DNA of 64,000 nucleotides from Allosphingosinicella deserti (GTDB lineage Bacteria > Pseudomonadota > Alphaproteobacteria > Sphingomonadales > Sphingomonadaceae): NCBI RefSeq assembly GCF_003012735.1, contig NZ_PXYI01000001.1:496001-560000 (forward strand), given 5' to 3'. Made by a program: the position numbers and the translations under genes. Shown here piece by piece: positions 8,925 through 17,545 of this stretch. The notes under the pieces are model-generated. The model saw nothing but the letters and a program-made list of their open reading frames with translations. It had not been told where the DNA came from and did no database searches. Within the stretch, counting starts at the first letter, position 1, and the number at the start of each line of letters is the position of its first letter.

Positions 8925-9344
8925 ATGCAGGCAAGGTCATTCCTTGTGCTGGCGCTGACGGCATGCGCAGCAGCACCGGCAGGTGCGGCGGAGCCGGTGT
9001 ACTTCCATCAATCGGGAATCGCGCGAGAGCGCTTCGCGACCGATCTCGCCGAATGCGTCGGCCTCGCCGAAGGCGTCCAGGCACCGCGCCACTTCGTCTA
9101 TTCGCCCAACCTCTATGCGGCGGCGGCCGGCGCGTTTTTCGCGGGTTTGCTCGGATCCGGCGAGAAGCGAAAGATGATCGACAGCGTGCTGCGCACCTGC
9201 ATGGCCGATAAGGGCTATCGCCGGATCAAGGCAACCGGGCCGCTGCGCAAGGAACTCGGCGCGCTGTCCAAGGATGCGCGCCTCGATCGCCTCTACCAAC
9301 TCGCCGCAGCGGACGCGCCGCCGGGAAAGGCTCTGCCGAAATGA
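8925..9344 (+). CDS. Exported hypothetical protein
   Basis: This 139-residue protein begins with a Sec signal peptide (MQARSFLVLALTACAAAPAGA). The mature protein has Cys in FATDLAECVG and in LRTCMADKGY, and a glycine/alanine-rich hydrophobic stretch (YAAAAGAFFAGLLG), a layout common to small periplasmic proteins of sphingomonads. The ATG follows a run of six G residues eight bases upstream; an ATG 11 codons earlier is a weaker alternative. Its stop overlaps the start of the next gene by four bases (ATGA), so the two are translationally coupled and probably work together in the envelope. Function unknown. Confidence 0.72.
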   Translation: MQARSFLVLALTACAAAPAGAAEPVYFHQSGIARERFATDLAECVGLAEGVQAPRHFVYSPNLYAAAAGAFFAGLLGSGEKRKMIDSVLRTCMADKGYRRIKATGPLRKELGALSKDARLDRLYQLAAADAPPGKALPK

Positions 9345-10153
9345 CCAGGATCGTACCAGCCATGGCGGCGGTTGCGCTTGCCGCCGGATCGGGCGCCATG
9401 GCGCAACCGCTCAAGACCGTTCCCACGGTCCTCAACCCGGCCAAGGCCTATGTCCTGGTCGAATACCGGCTGCGCGCCAATCCCTATGCAAGCTTACCGG
9501 GCTCCCGGAAGACGATGCCGCTCGACCAGGGGCTCGTGCTCGCCCGCTACGATCGCGTTCTCGGGGACATTCGCGGCCTTGGGCGGGCAAAGCAGAATTC
9601 GCTGCCGGCCAAGCAATCGGCGGTCGAAGGCTTCCGCAACAAGCCGCTGGTCAAAGCCGCGGAATCGCGCCTGTTCCTGCTGGAACTGGAACCCGACACA
9701 TGGGTCGTTCAAGGCTGGGGCAATACCTCTTTCTCGCTTGGCTCGTACGCATTCGATCTGGCGCCCGGGACGATCACCGATCTCGGCGTCGTCGTCGCCG
9801 AGGATGATTGGGCGGAGGGCGACAGGCCACCGACGGTCGGGAGCCTGTTCAAGGGCGCGCTGCTCGGGCCCTTTTCCAAACGGCCCGACGTGGCGCCGAT
9901 CCGCGTCCGGTTCGAGCCGCGCGGCCCGAAGGACATCGCGGTCCCCGCCGCACTACCTGCCGGCCGCTTGCAATCGGTGCGCTTCGAACCGGACGCGAAG
10001 TTCGGCAATTATCTTGGCGGACTCGTCAATCGCATCGAAGGCGTCAACGCCCGGCTCAAGGCCCAGAGTGTCGCGGTTGAGTCGGCTGATCCCGTGCCCG
10101 AGGTGGCAGCGACCAACCCTGCGACATCGCCGCCGTCCGTTGCGCCTCATTGA
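9341..10153 (+). CDS. Exported hypothetical protein, coupled to the preceding gene
   Basis: This 270-residue protein has a signal peptide (about residues 1-21, ending GAMAQ). The mature part is beta-rich, with conserved-looking blocks YVLVEYRLRANPY, RLFLLELEPDTWVVQGWGN and FDLAPGTITDLGVVVAEDDW, followed by a Pro/Ala/Thr-rich tail that looks disordered. No catalytic motif was recognised. It begins inside the previous gene (4-bp overlap), which implies one operon. A periplasmic or outer-membrane-associated role is inferred from the signal peptide only. Confidence 0.75.
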   Translation: MTRIVPAMAAVALAAGSGAMAQPLKTVPTVLNPAKAYVLVEYRLRANPYASLPGSRKTMPLDQGLVLARYDRVLGDIRGLGRAKQNSLPAKQSAVEGFRNKPLVKAAESRLFLLELEPDTWVVQGWGNTSFSLGSYAFDLAPGTITDLGVVVAEDDWAEGDRPPTVGSLFKGALLGPFSKRPDVAPIRVRFEPRGPKDIAVPAALPAGRLQSVRFEPDAKFGNYLGGLVNRIEGVNARLKAQSVAVESADPVPEVAATNPATSPPSVAPH

Positions 10154-10178
10154 CCGTGCAAGCGGCACCCGTCGCGGC

Positions 10179-10358
10179 TCAGCGAACGTCCGCGCGAGAG
10201 TCCAGCTCGGCTGCCCGCGCTGCCTGCGCGTAGACCTCAGCCATCGCCTGCAGGGTCTGGCGCAGCTCGTCGTCGGCAGCTTCGGACACAAGGCTCCGAC
10301 AGAGCGTCTCCTGCGCCAGCAGCCGTTGACGGCCGAGTTTCTCCAGATGATCGGACAT
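10179..10358 (-). CDS. Small hypothetical protein
   Basis: This 59-residue protein is predicted to be almost entirely helical and charged (MSDHLEKLGRQRLLAQ, then AADDELRQTLQAMAEVYAQA). There is no signal or membrane segment. The ATG of MSDHLEK is preferred; the frame continues 65 codons upstream, but that section is Arg/Gly-rich, not protein-like. Function unknown. Confidence 0.5.
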   Translation of the reverse strand: MSDHLEKLGRQRLLAQETLCRSLVSEAADDELRQTLQAMAEVYAQAARAAELDSRADVR

Positions 10359-10505
10359 GAGGCTAGCGTTACGTCCACCACAGCGCGGCGGAAACATGGG
10401 CTTTCGGCCGGGTGGCCCGTCGTATTTCCCCTCAATGGCGAAGCGACGGGGAGCGCGGCAAAGGCGGGCTCGGCCGGCTCGTCTCTCCACCGAATCGCCG
10501 GCCAC

Positions 10506-10542
10506 GGGCCGAGGTGAAGCGCCCCACGCTCCGCCTCGGCCC
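10506..10542. terminator. Inverted repeat downstream of the GH9 gene
   Basis: GGGCCGAGG (10506-10514) pairs with CCTCGGCCC (10534-10542) around a 19-base loop, 40 bp past the GH9 stop on the minus strand. It lacks a T-run, so it may slow rather than end transcription, or be a repeat. Confidence 0.35.
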
Positions 10543-10581
10543 ACCCTTTGCAATGCGACGGCCGATCTCGATCGAAGGCCC

Positions 10582-13110
10582 TCAGCGGTTGCGAAGCAGA
10601 TCGCGCGCGGCGTTGACCAGCTGGATGTAGGCGGCGCCTTCCGTCACGACATATTCGTTCTCACCCCATAGGAACGGCCAATCCTCCTTGTTCTCCGGGA
10701 AATCGGGTTTGAGGATCAGCACCCCTGGTACGACGCCGCCGGCAATGAAGCTGAAATCGGCGCGGTTGTTGCCGTAGGCGACTTCCTTCGACTGGGTACC
10801 GACGCCCGAGACGAACGAGATGTCGGAGCCCGGATGGTTGCCGTGGATGAAGGCGAGTGCCCGGAAGACGGCGTCGGGCTTGACGATTTCCGGGAACGCC
10901 TTGTGCAGCGCGTAGGTGGCGAGGCCATAATCTAGCACGGTGCCGCCGCCGGCCCAGCCGCCGGTCGTGATCGGAACGCCATAGGGATTGGCCTTGGCAA
11001 TCTTGTCCGACTCCGCTGCCCAGGCGCGCACCGCCGGCTCCAGTGCGGCCCGATAGGAAGCCGGCATGTGGGGGAGGGCGGCGACAGCGGTCGCGGCGTC
11101 TCGCGTGAAGCTTTTCTCGATGGTGGGCCAGAGCGCCTGGACGCGTTCGGCGTACACGGATTTCCGCGTCGCGGCGAGCAGCTCGACGGCGGCGGCGAGC
11201 TCCTCGGCTTCGAGCGGCCCGCCGGTCGTATTTCCGTGGCGAAAGGTATTCGGCGCATGGCTGTGCTCCTCCTTCCAGACGCGCTCGGCGATGTCGAGGC
11301 ATCGGGCGGCGAGCGAATCGTCGAAGCCCTTGAGCGCGCGGCTTGCCGCCGCAAGCGCCGCCGCGGATCCGTAATTCAGCGCGGAGGCGCGGCTGGTGAA
11401 GGCCCAGCGGTCATCGGGCGTCCCGCTGCGGCCGTTCTTCTGCTCGCCGGGCTTGAGCTTTGGATCGTAGACGAGGCCATCGGTCTTGGTCGAAGCATCG
11501 CCAAGATGGGTATATTGGCCGACGTCGGGTTCGACGATGCCATGGATTGCGTGGCCGACCGCATCGAACTGGGCGACGAGCTGGAGGGTACCGTGGCGGA
11601 TCTGCTGCAGCAGATCGGGCGCGCCGTCGGGAACATGGATCTCGACCCGACGGCGCTCCTGATCGATCGCTGTGGTGTCGCGGGCCGGGCGGAACCGCTC
11701 CCAGCTTTCGACCATCGATCGGATCACCGCATATTGCGTCTGGGTGCGGATGTCGAAATCGCCGGCGTCGAGCCACCCGCCGACATTGAGGCCCGGAATA
11801 TGTTCGCCCGGCTTGAACTTCGTGTCGGTCGTCGGGCCCTGCCGGTACAGATCGATATGTTCGTGGTTGACCGGAGCCTGCCGGGCATCGTCGCGGTGCG
11901 GCTCCCCATGCCAGACCCGATAGGCCTCGTTGACGAACATATGGTCCATCGCGATCGGGAAATAGACGTCGAGCGTCGGGTGCCAGGCATCGTCGTAGAG
12001 CGCGTCACCGATCCGAAAGGGTGCGGTACGGGTATCGCCATATTCGAGCTGATAGAGGCCGGGCGTGCGTACGTTCGAGAAATCGAAGGTGAGATAGCGA
12101 TAGCGCAGGTAATCGCCCCACGCCTTGGCAGGTCCGACGCTGACCGGCACGGCGGCGCCGCTTGCCGAAAGCCGCAGCAGTCTGGGGGCAAGCCGTCGGC
12201 GGTCGCCGCGATCGAGCTCGATGGTCGCGACCTTCTTTTCCGCCGGCGCATAGCCGAGCTGGGAGTGGCCGATCACCGGTGGCCGCAACCAGCCGGGCGC
12301 TGCGGCCGCTTCGACGGTCCACTCGAGCACGTTTCCGGTGCGGCCCGATGGCAGCAACGAGCGCAGCACGAACCAGCCATTCTGCGCCTGGTCGCGCCCG
12401 TCGAAAAGCTGGATCGTGCCCTCGGAGGTGCGTACGCTGACCCGGCGGGCGGGATCCTCCGGCGCCAGCACGAAGCTCTTCCCCGTCGCCAGCGGCAGCG
12501 GTTCGGCGCCAGGACCGTCGCTGCGGCCGCTGGCCGGGTTGCGCTCGGCCGTCAGCATCATCGTGCTTGCCGGATAGAGCGGGAAGATGCCGGCCCTATC
12601 GTCAGCCATGTAGCTCTTGCGGAAATAGGCGGTCGGCAGGAATTCGAGGTTGAAGCCGGCTTTGCCTTCCAGCGCTGCGGGAAGGGCCTGCGGCAGCGCG
12701 ACAGTCACCCGGAGCGCATCGCCGCGCGGCTCCGCACGGATCGTGTATCGAAACTGATGCTCGGGATATTCGAGCGAGGCCTCGATCACCCCGGTTTTCG
12801 GATCGACCTTGCGTTCGACCAGTCGCCCGATTGCATCCCACTGTCCGGGCGTCGAGGAGAGCCGGACATCGCCATTGGTGGCGGTGCGGGCGCCTTGCTG
12901 GATGAGCTCGACGCCGCTGATTTTCGAGTCGGCGAACAGGCCGTCATACCAATTGCTGAACACCAGCCAATTGACCCCGGCGCTTTCGTAATAGCCGCCG
13001 TCGCCGAGCGTCAGCCGCGGGGCGGTGGTCTGCGCCCCCGATGCCTGCGAGAACACCGCTCCTGCCGTGCACAGAAGCAGCCCGATCATCGTTCGCGTGC
13101 CGTTTCGCAT
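10582..13110 (-). CDS. Secreted glycoside hydrolase family 9 protein
   Basis: This 842-residue exported enzyme (signal peptide to about residue 26) has an N-terminal beta-sandwich, an Ig-like cellulase N-domain at about 270-360, and a GH9 (alpha/alpha)6 barrel. The barrel shows NVGGWLDAGDFDI, the equivalent of the GH9 motif that carries the catalytic base Asp pair, and near the C-terminus GENEYVVTEGAAYI, which places the acid Glu. The family cleaves beta-glucans (endoglucanase or exo-beta-glucosaminidase types); the exact substrate cannot be read here. It diverges from a secreted esterase-like hydrolase, and its start lies next to a LacI-type operator, so sugar-dependent induction is likely. 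Confidence 0.87.
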   Translation of the reverse strand: MRNGTRTMIGLLLCTAGAVFSQASGAQTTAPRLTLGDGGYYESAGVNWLVFSNWYDGLFADSKISGVELIQQGARTATNGDVRLSSTPGQWDAIGRLVERKVDPKTGVIEASLEYPEHQFRYTIRAEPRGDALRVTVALPQALPAALEGKAGFNLEFLPTAYFRKSYMADDRAGIFPLYPASTMMLTAERNPASGRSDGPGAEPLPLATGKSFVLAPEDPARRVSVRTSEGTIQLFDGRDQAQNGWFVLRSLLPSGRTGNVLEWTVEAAAAPGWLRPPVIGHSQLGYAPAEKKVATIELDRGDRRRLAPRLLRLSASGAAVPVSVGPAKAWGDYLRYRYLTFDFSNVRTPGLYQLEYGDTRTAPFRIGDALYDDAWHPTLDVYFPIAMDHMFVNEAYRVWHGEPHRDDARQAPVNHEHIDLYRQGPTTDTKFKPGEHIPGLNVGGWLDAGDFDIRTQTQYAVIRSMVESWERFRPARDTTAIDQERRRVEIHVPDGAPDLLQQIRHGTLQLVAQFDAVGHAIHGIVEPDVGQYTHLGDASTKTDGLVYDPKLKPGEQKNGRSGTPDDRWAFTSRASALNYGSAAALAAASRALKGFDDSLAARCLDIAERVWKEEHSHAPNTFRHGNTTGGPLEAEELAAAVELLAATRKSVYAERVQALWPTIEKSFTRDAATAVAALPHMPASYRAALEPAVRAWAAESDKIAKANPYGVPITTGGWAGGGTVLDYGLATYALHKAFPEIVKPDAVFRALAFIHGNHPGSDISFVSGVGTQSKEVAYGNNRADFSFIAGGVVPGVLILKPDFPENKEDWPFLWGENEYVVTEGAAYIQLVNAARDLLRNR

Positions 13111-13127
13111 CGCATCCTCCCTGTTTT

Positions 13128-13143
13128 ATGCTAGCGCTAACAT
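13128..13143. promoter_or_regulatory. LacI-family operator between GH9 and hydrolase genes
   Basis: ATGCTAGCGCTAACAT is a near-perfect palindrome built on the core TAGCGCTA with flanking TG and CA. This is the classical LacI/GalR-type operator form, as in the Caulobacter xylose regulon. It sits 17 bp upstream of the GH9 start and 64 bp before the divergent gene, so one repressor could control both. No LacI-family gene is in the window. Confidence 0.8.
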
Positions 13144-13207
13144 AGCCAAGCCGTCATGCTTGCCAAGCGCCTCCGAAAGAGCGGCATGACAATGACGGGA
13201 GATGGTG

Positions 13208-14101
13208 ATGATGAGGCTTCTTCTGCTCGCGGCCTCGTGCCTGCTCGGGTCTGCCGCCTTGGCACAGGTGCCGAAAACACCGGCAACAGTGCCGCTATGG
13301 ACGAGCGGGGCGCCGGGATCGGAGGGCCGCCGCGGAGAGGCCGAGCAGGCCCAGGATTATTGGATCAAGAACGTCCACAACCCCTCGCTCACCGTGTTCC
13401 CCGCCGATCCCCGTCACGCCAACGGCGCATCCGTCGTCGTCGTTCCGGGCGGGGGACATCGGATCATCGTCTGGACCTCCGAAGGGATTGCGGTTGCGCA
13501 GGCGCTCAATCGGATGGGGATCAGCGTCTTCGTCCTGAAGTACCGCCTCGCCCGCGAGGAGGGCAGCCGCTACACGATCGAAGGCGATGCACTTGGTGAC
13601 CTGCGAAGGGCCGTGCGCTGGGTTCGCGCCAATGCGAAGCAGTACGATCTCGACCCGAACCGTGTCGGGGTGATGGGCTTCTCGGCGGGGGGCGAGCTCG
13701 TCTCGATGCTCGCCGACAACAAGCCGGCCGCCGCGCTGCCGCCGCCGCGCGACCCGATCGATCGCGAGAATGCCCGGCCGGACTTCCAGATTCAGGTCTT
13801 CCCGGGTCCGCTCGGCATCCCGGCCAACGACGCCGCCGAGGCGCCGCCGGCATTCATCGCTGCGGGATCACTGGATCAATGCTGCGCCGAGCCCGCGGTC
13901 ACGCTGTACGAGCAATTGCGCAAGGCGGGGGTTCCAGCCGAACTTCACATGTATGCCAATGCCGATCACGCCTTCAACCTCGGTGAGGCATCGAACCTGC
14001 TGTCGATCCTGCACTGGCCCGACCGTTTGCACGATTGGCTGATCGACAGCGGCTTCCTCGACGACCGCAGCCGAAGGTCTGCGGCATCGAAGGCGGAGTA
14101 G
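13208..14101 (+). CDS. Secreted alpha/beta hydrolase (acetyl-esterase-like)
   Basis: This 297-residue protein has a signal peptide ending near AALAQ. It shows the oxyanion-hole segment VVVVPGGGH, the nucleophile elbow GFSAGG (Ser), a late Asp in AAGSLDQCC and a His in ADHAFNLG, giving a complete Ser-Asp-His triad. It resembles the BD-FAE/acetylxylan esterase-like group that removes acyl groups from plant polysaccharides. The third in-line ATG (13208) is chosen because the GGGAG ribosome site at 13196-13200 then has normal spacing; 13202 is too close. The shared LacI operator with GH9 supports joint polysaccharide breakdown. Confidence 0.83.
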   Translation: MMRLLLLAASCLLGSAALAQVPKTPATVPLWTSGAPGSEGRRGEAEQAQDYWIKNVHNPSLTVFPADPRHANGASVVVVPGGGHRIIVWTSEGIAVAQALNRMGISVFVLKYRLAREEGSRYTIEGDALGDLRRAVRWVRANAKQYDLDPNRVGVMGFSAGGELVSMLADNKPAAALPPPRDPIDRENARPDFQIQVFPGPLGIPANDAAEAPPAFIAAGSLDQCCAEPAVTLYEQLRKAGVPAELHMYANADHAFNLGEASNLLSILHWPDRLHDWLIDSGFLDDRSRRSAASKAE

Positions 14102-14195
14102 GTCGGCAAAAATTTCCGGGTGTTCCGCACGGGCACGGCCGCACCGTCCTATGAAGTAACGGTTAACGCCGTTTCCGGACAAGGACCCGCCCCTT

Positions 14196-16613
14196 ATGCA
14201 CCGCAGCTCGATCCTGCCGCACCAACTCCCCACCGCGCTCGACCACAATCCTGAAGCGGCGGTGTTGTCGCTGGATTGCTTCGACACCTTGCTGTGGCGC
14301 AACGTCCATCAGCCCGACGACGTGTTCGCGGACCTGGTGCAGGACGGCATCGATCCGGGGCAGCGCATCATGGGCGAGCGCCGGGCACGCACCGAGGCGC
14401 GGATCAACGAGGAGCGGCACGAGGTCACTTTCAAAGAGATCTACACCAAGCTGATGACCAACGCGGACGACGCCGTCCGCAGCGCCGCCATCGCGCGCGA
14501 GCTTGCCGCCGAAGCGCGTCACTGTTTCCCATTCCGACCGACCGTCGAGCTGATGGACCGCGCCAAGGCCCAGGGCCTGAAGGTCATCATCGTTTCCGAC
14601 ACCTACCTCGACAACGCCCAGCTCACCGAGCTTCTGCGCCTTTCCGCCGGCGAGGACGTGCTCGCGCTGATCGACCGGATCTTCTGTTCGTCGGATTACG
14701 GCAAGCCCAAGGCCGCCGGACTGTTCGTCGATGTGCTTGCCGAACTGGGTGTCGAGCCGGCCCGCATCCTGCACCTCGGCGACAATCCGGTGGCCGACTT
14801 CGACTCACCGAGCCGCCTCGGCATTTCGGCCCTGCACCTCGTGCAGTTCGACGAAGCCACGAAGGAGCGGCTGCGCCTGGAGACCGTCGGCGCGTCGGTA
14901 TTCAACGCGGCAGTGCGCGGTTCGATGCCGGCCTACCAGCCCCATCGTGCCGGATTGTCGATCGCCCAGCCCTTGCTCTCCGATCCGACCTCCGCGCTCG
15001 GCTATGCCGCGCTTGGCCCGGTCTTCTATGGCTTCGGACGCTGGCTGCTCGACGAGGCTGCCGATCTCGAGCAGCGTACCGGCAAGCCGGTGCGGATGTT
15101 GTTCCTGCTGCGCGACGGTCACCTGCCGCACCTGGTTCACCAAGCGATCGCGCCGGAAAGCGCCAACGCGTCGCGTGGCGAGATCAGCCGTTTGACCTCG
15201 TCGGCGGCAACGCTGACCACCGAGGATGCGGTGACGCGCTACGCCAAGGTTGCAACCCTTTCGGGCTATCCTGCGGATTATACGCTCGCCCGCTTGCTGT
15301 TCCCGCCGGCCGAGGCCAATCGGATCATCCGTTCGCTTCCGAAAAAGGGAGACCAGAACCAGGCCCTGTTCCGCTACCTCAGCAAGCCGCAGACGATTGA
15401 CGTGATCATGCGCCGCTCGCGCGCCTTCTGCGATCGAATGATCGAGCATGTCCGCGCCGCGACGGGCATCCAGCCGGGCGAGACGCTGATGCTCGTCGAT
15501 CTTGGCTATAACGGATCGGTGCAGAATCGCGTGGACCGCGTGCTGGCCGAAGCGCTGGGGGTCCACGTTGCCGGTCGCTATCTGCTGCTTGCCGAAAGCG
15601 AGGTGAGCGGTCTCGACAAGAAGGGCTTCATGGATCGGCGCAACTATGACGATCGTGCGCTCGATGCGCTCGGATCGGTGGTCGCGGTGATCGAGCAGCT
15701 CGCCACCGTGAGCCAGGGCTCGGTCATCGATTACGATCCCGGCGGTTCCCCGATCCGCCGCGACTACACGATCAGCGACTCGCAGACTCGGACCCGCGAC
15801 CGAGTCCAGGCTGCCTGCGTCCAGTTCGCCAGGGACGTTGCCGGCGCTTCGCACCGCCGACCGCAATCGGACGATGTTGCCTGGACGCACGGCGCGGCCG
15901 CGACCCTGATCCGCCTGATGTTCCTGCCGACGAAGGAAGAGCTGGCGGTGCTCGAGGCGTTCGACCACGACATCAATCTTGGCACCTCCTCGCACGTGAA
16001 GCTGTTCGATCCGGAGGTCGCCGAGCGTGAGCTGAAGCGGCGCGGGCCTTTCTACCTCAAGCATAGCGAGCGCATGTATCTGCCGGCCGAGCTGCGCGGG
16101 CAGGGTTTCCCGCTGACCTTGATGGCGATGGCAAGCTGGCGCCTCCGCCTCGACGTCCAGCATAGCGAATTCAGCGATCGCCACATCGTGCTGCCGGTGA
16201 TGATCGCCGACGGGAACGAGCTCAGCGAAAGTGTCGTGCACGCAACGCCGACCCATGAGGGTTTCTTCGTCGCGACCATTCCGGTTGGCAGCGGCCGCTT
16301 TGCCATCGGCGCCCAGTTCGCAAAGCAATATGAGTGGCTGCAGATCGAGGCAGTGTGGTTCACGCCAGCCTCGACCTTCCTCAATCCTCGCAGCATGCAC
16401 GCATCGAAGGATTTTGCCGCACCCTATCATCTCGAAGGTATCGAGGAAGTCGCACCGGGGCTTCTCAAATGCACCGAAGAAGCGGGATTCCTGCTGGTGC
16501 CGCCGCCGCCGGTGCAGGCCGACGTCGTCCTCCATATCGCCTTCCGCCCGATCGCACCGCGCGTGAAGGCACCGGTCACTGCGAATCCTGCGGAGCCGGC
16601 CCTGGTCGGCTGA
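14196..16613 (+). CDS. Large HAD-superfamily hydrolase-like protein
   Basis: In this 805-residue protein, residues about 23-215 form a HAD fold: motif I VLSLDCFDTLLW (with the expected DxxDT pattern), motif II IIVSDTYL, and motif III/IV in YGKPKAAG and HLGDNPVADF. The remaining roughly 600 residues are not a known catalytic domain to me. They include a second Rossmann-like strand (MLFLLRDGHLPH) and LMLVDLGYNGSVQN, which resembles the region found in HAD proteins of polysaccharide or flagellin-modification loci. No signal peptide is present, so it is cytoplasmic. A terminator follows the gene. The substrate is unknown; a phosphosugar is a guess. Confidence 0.75.
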   Translation: MHRSSILPHQLPTALDHNPEAAVLSLDCFDTLLWRNVHQPDDVFADLVQDGIDPGQRIMGERRARTEARINEERHEVTFKEIYTKLMTNADDAVRSAAIARELAAEARHCFPFRPTVELMDRAKAQGLKVIIVSDTYLDNAQLTELLRLSAGEDVLALIDRIFCSSDYGKPKAAGLFVDVLAELGVEPARILHLGDNPVADFDSPSRLGISALHLVQFDEATKERLRLETVGASVFNAAVRGSMPAYQPHRAGLSIAQPLLSDPTSALGYAALGPVFYGFGRWLLDEAADLEQRTGKPVRMLFLLRDGHLPHLVHQAIAPESANASRGEISRLTSSAATLTTEDAVTRYAKVATLSGYPADYTLARLLFPPAEANRIIRSLPKKGDQNQALFRYLSKPQTIDVIMRRSRAFCDRMIEHVRAATGIQPGETLMLVDLGYNGSVQNRVDRVLAEALGVHVAGRYLLLAESEVSGLDKKGFMDRRNYDDRALDALGSVVAVIEQLATVSQGSVIDYDPGGSPIRRDYTISDSQTRTRDRVQAACVQFARDVAGASHRRPQSDDVAWTHGAAATLIRLMFLPTKEELAVLEAFDHDINLGTSSHVKLFDPEVAERELKRRGPFYLKHSERMYLPAELRGQGFPLTLMAMASWRLRLDVQHSEFSDRHIVLPVMIADGNELSESVVHATPTHEGFFVATIPVGSGRFAIGAQFAKQYEWLQIEAVWFTPASTFLNPRSMHASKDFAAPYHLEGIEEVAPGLLKCTEEAGFLLVPPPPVQADVVLHIAFRPIAPRVKAPVTANPAEPALVG

Positions 16614-16636
16614 GCAACCCCGTACGGCTGACGAAG

Positions 16637-16670
16637 ACAGGCATGGAGCTCCGGCTTGCATGCCTGTTTT
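16637..16670 (+). terminator. Rho-independent terminator after the HAD gene
   Basis: ACAGGCATG (16637-16645) pairs with CATGCCTGT (16659-16667) and is followed by TTT. It lies 24 bp past the HAD stop and ends that transcript. Confidence 0.7.
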
Positions 16671-16710
16671 CATATCTGCCCAGGAAACATGCTGGAATCT
16701 CAGGATGTTG

Positions 16711-16735
16711 GGAACCATACGCCGGTTAGACCGTT
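16711..16735 (+). promoter_or_regulatory. EcfG-type stress promoter (leaderless geometry)
   Basis: GGAAC at 16711-16715 and CGTT at 16732-16735 are separated by 16 bp, the consensus of alphaproteobacterial EcfG general-stress promoters. Only nine bases separate the -10 from the ATG at 16745, so transcription would begin at or almost at the start codon. Confidence 0.6.
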
Positions 16736-16744
16736 CACGCGGTC

Positions 16745-17008
16745 ATGGCAGAGATCGGTTTCCCCATCTTCTTCATCCTGATGCTCCTCGCGGGCATGGG
16801 CGCCCTGGCGAGCACCATAGCAGGGCACTGGGCGCGGATTATCGCCGCACTGGACGGCAGGCTGATCGCCAGTCCTTCGCCCGAGCGCATCCTCTCCGTG
16901 CGCACCTGCGCGCCGGCGGATCTCCCGTATGTCGCACGCCGGATGAACCGGCCAGCCGGGTTCGAACCTGTGCGGCCGGCGTCTCCATCCCGGCGAAAGG
17001 CAGCCTGA
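16745..17008 (+). CDS. Small single-pass membrane protein, putative stress gene
   Basis: This 87-residue protein has one strongly hydrophobic helix at residues 5-27 (FPIFFILMLLAGMGALAST). A hydrophilic tail with Cys54 and many Arg/Pro follows. There is no ribosome site before the ATG; instead an EcfG-type -10 lies nine bases upstream, suggesting a leaderless mRNA or a start at an internal Met. Family not recognised. The membrane helix and promoter suggest an envelope stress role, which is inference. Confidence 0.6.
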   Translation: MAEIGFPIFFILMLLAGMGALASTIAGHWARIIAALDGRLIASPSPERILSVRTCAPADLPYVARRMNRPAGFEPVRPASPSRRKAA

Positions 17009-17108
17009 AATCCTCGCGCAGGACGCGCCTCCCGCAACAGTCTCCCAGTTCAAGCAGCCTCCGCCCCGGATCCGGGCGCGACCATGATACTGCCAGCGAC
17101 AGTTGCGG

Positions 17109-17522
17109 TCAGAGGCGCTTGCCCATGCTGATGCGCGGTTCGATCTCGTAACCTAGACTTGCATAGAGATTGACGACCACATCGTTGTCGGCGCGCACCT
17201 GCAGGTTCACCTTTGTGCAGCCCAAGGCGGCGAGCCTTGCCTCCGCTTCCCTGATCAGCGCAGCGGCGATCTTACGTCCGCGATGGCTGCCGCGCACCGC
17301 GACCGCATAGAGCCACCCGCGGTGGCCGTCATATCCGGCCATGGCGGTGCCGACGACCCTTTCCTCATCCTCGGCGACGAGGAACAGCTCCGGCTGGACT
17401 GCGAGCTTGGCCGGAATGGCCAGTTCGGCACGATTGTATGGCGGATCGTTCGGGAAGGCTTCGCGCCAGAGGGCATCGACGCCATCGAAATGCGCGTCAC
17501 GATAGTGGCTGATCGTCGTCAC
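17109..17522 (-). CDS. GNAT family N-acetyltransferase (YpeA-like)
   Basis: This 137-residue protein spans one complete GNAT fold. It has the core beta4 segment GWLYAVAV, the acetyl-CoA loop RGSHRGRKIAAAL (Q/RxxGxG/A form), and the late LYASLGYEI block. Size and layout match small YpeA/RimI-like acetyltransferases. The substrate cannot be inferred. It is 23 bp downstream of the LD-carboxypeptidase gene on the same strand and may be cotranscribed. Confidence 0.85.
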   Translation of the reverse strand: MTTISHYRDAHFDGVDALWREAFPNDPPYNRAELAIPAKLAVQPELFLVAEDEERVVGTAMAGYDGHRGWLYAVAVRGSHRGRKIAAALIREAEARLAALGCTKVNLQVRADNDVVVNLYASLGYEIEPRISMGKRL

Positions 17523-17545
17523 CTATGTCTCCATCGAGGTCCGGA

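Noticed and set aside
11068-13134. 688-codon open frame antisense to the GH9 gene
   Set aside because: High GC content keeps antisense frames open. Its translation has no domain logic and its start has no ribosome site, while the GH9 strand has full motifs.
14805-16718. 637-codon frame antisense to the HAD gene
   Set aside because: Shadow of the HAD reading frame; Arg/His-rich composition without fold signatures.
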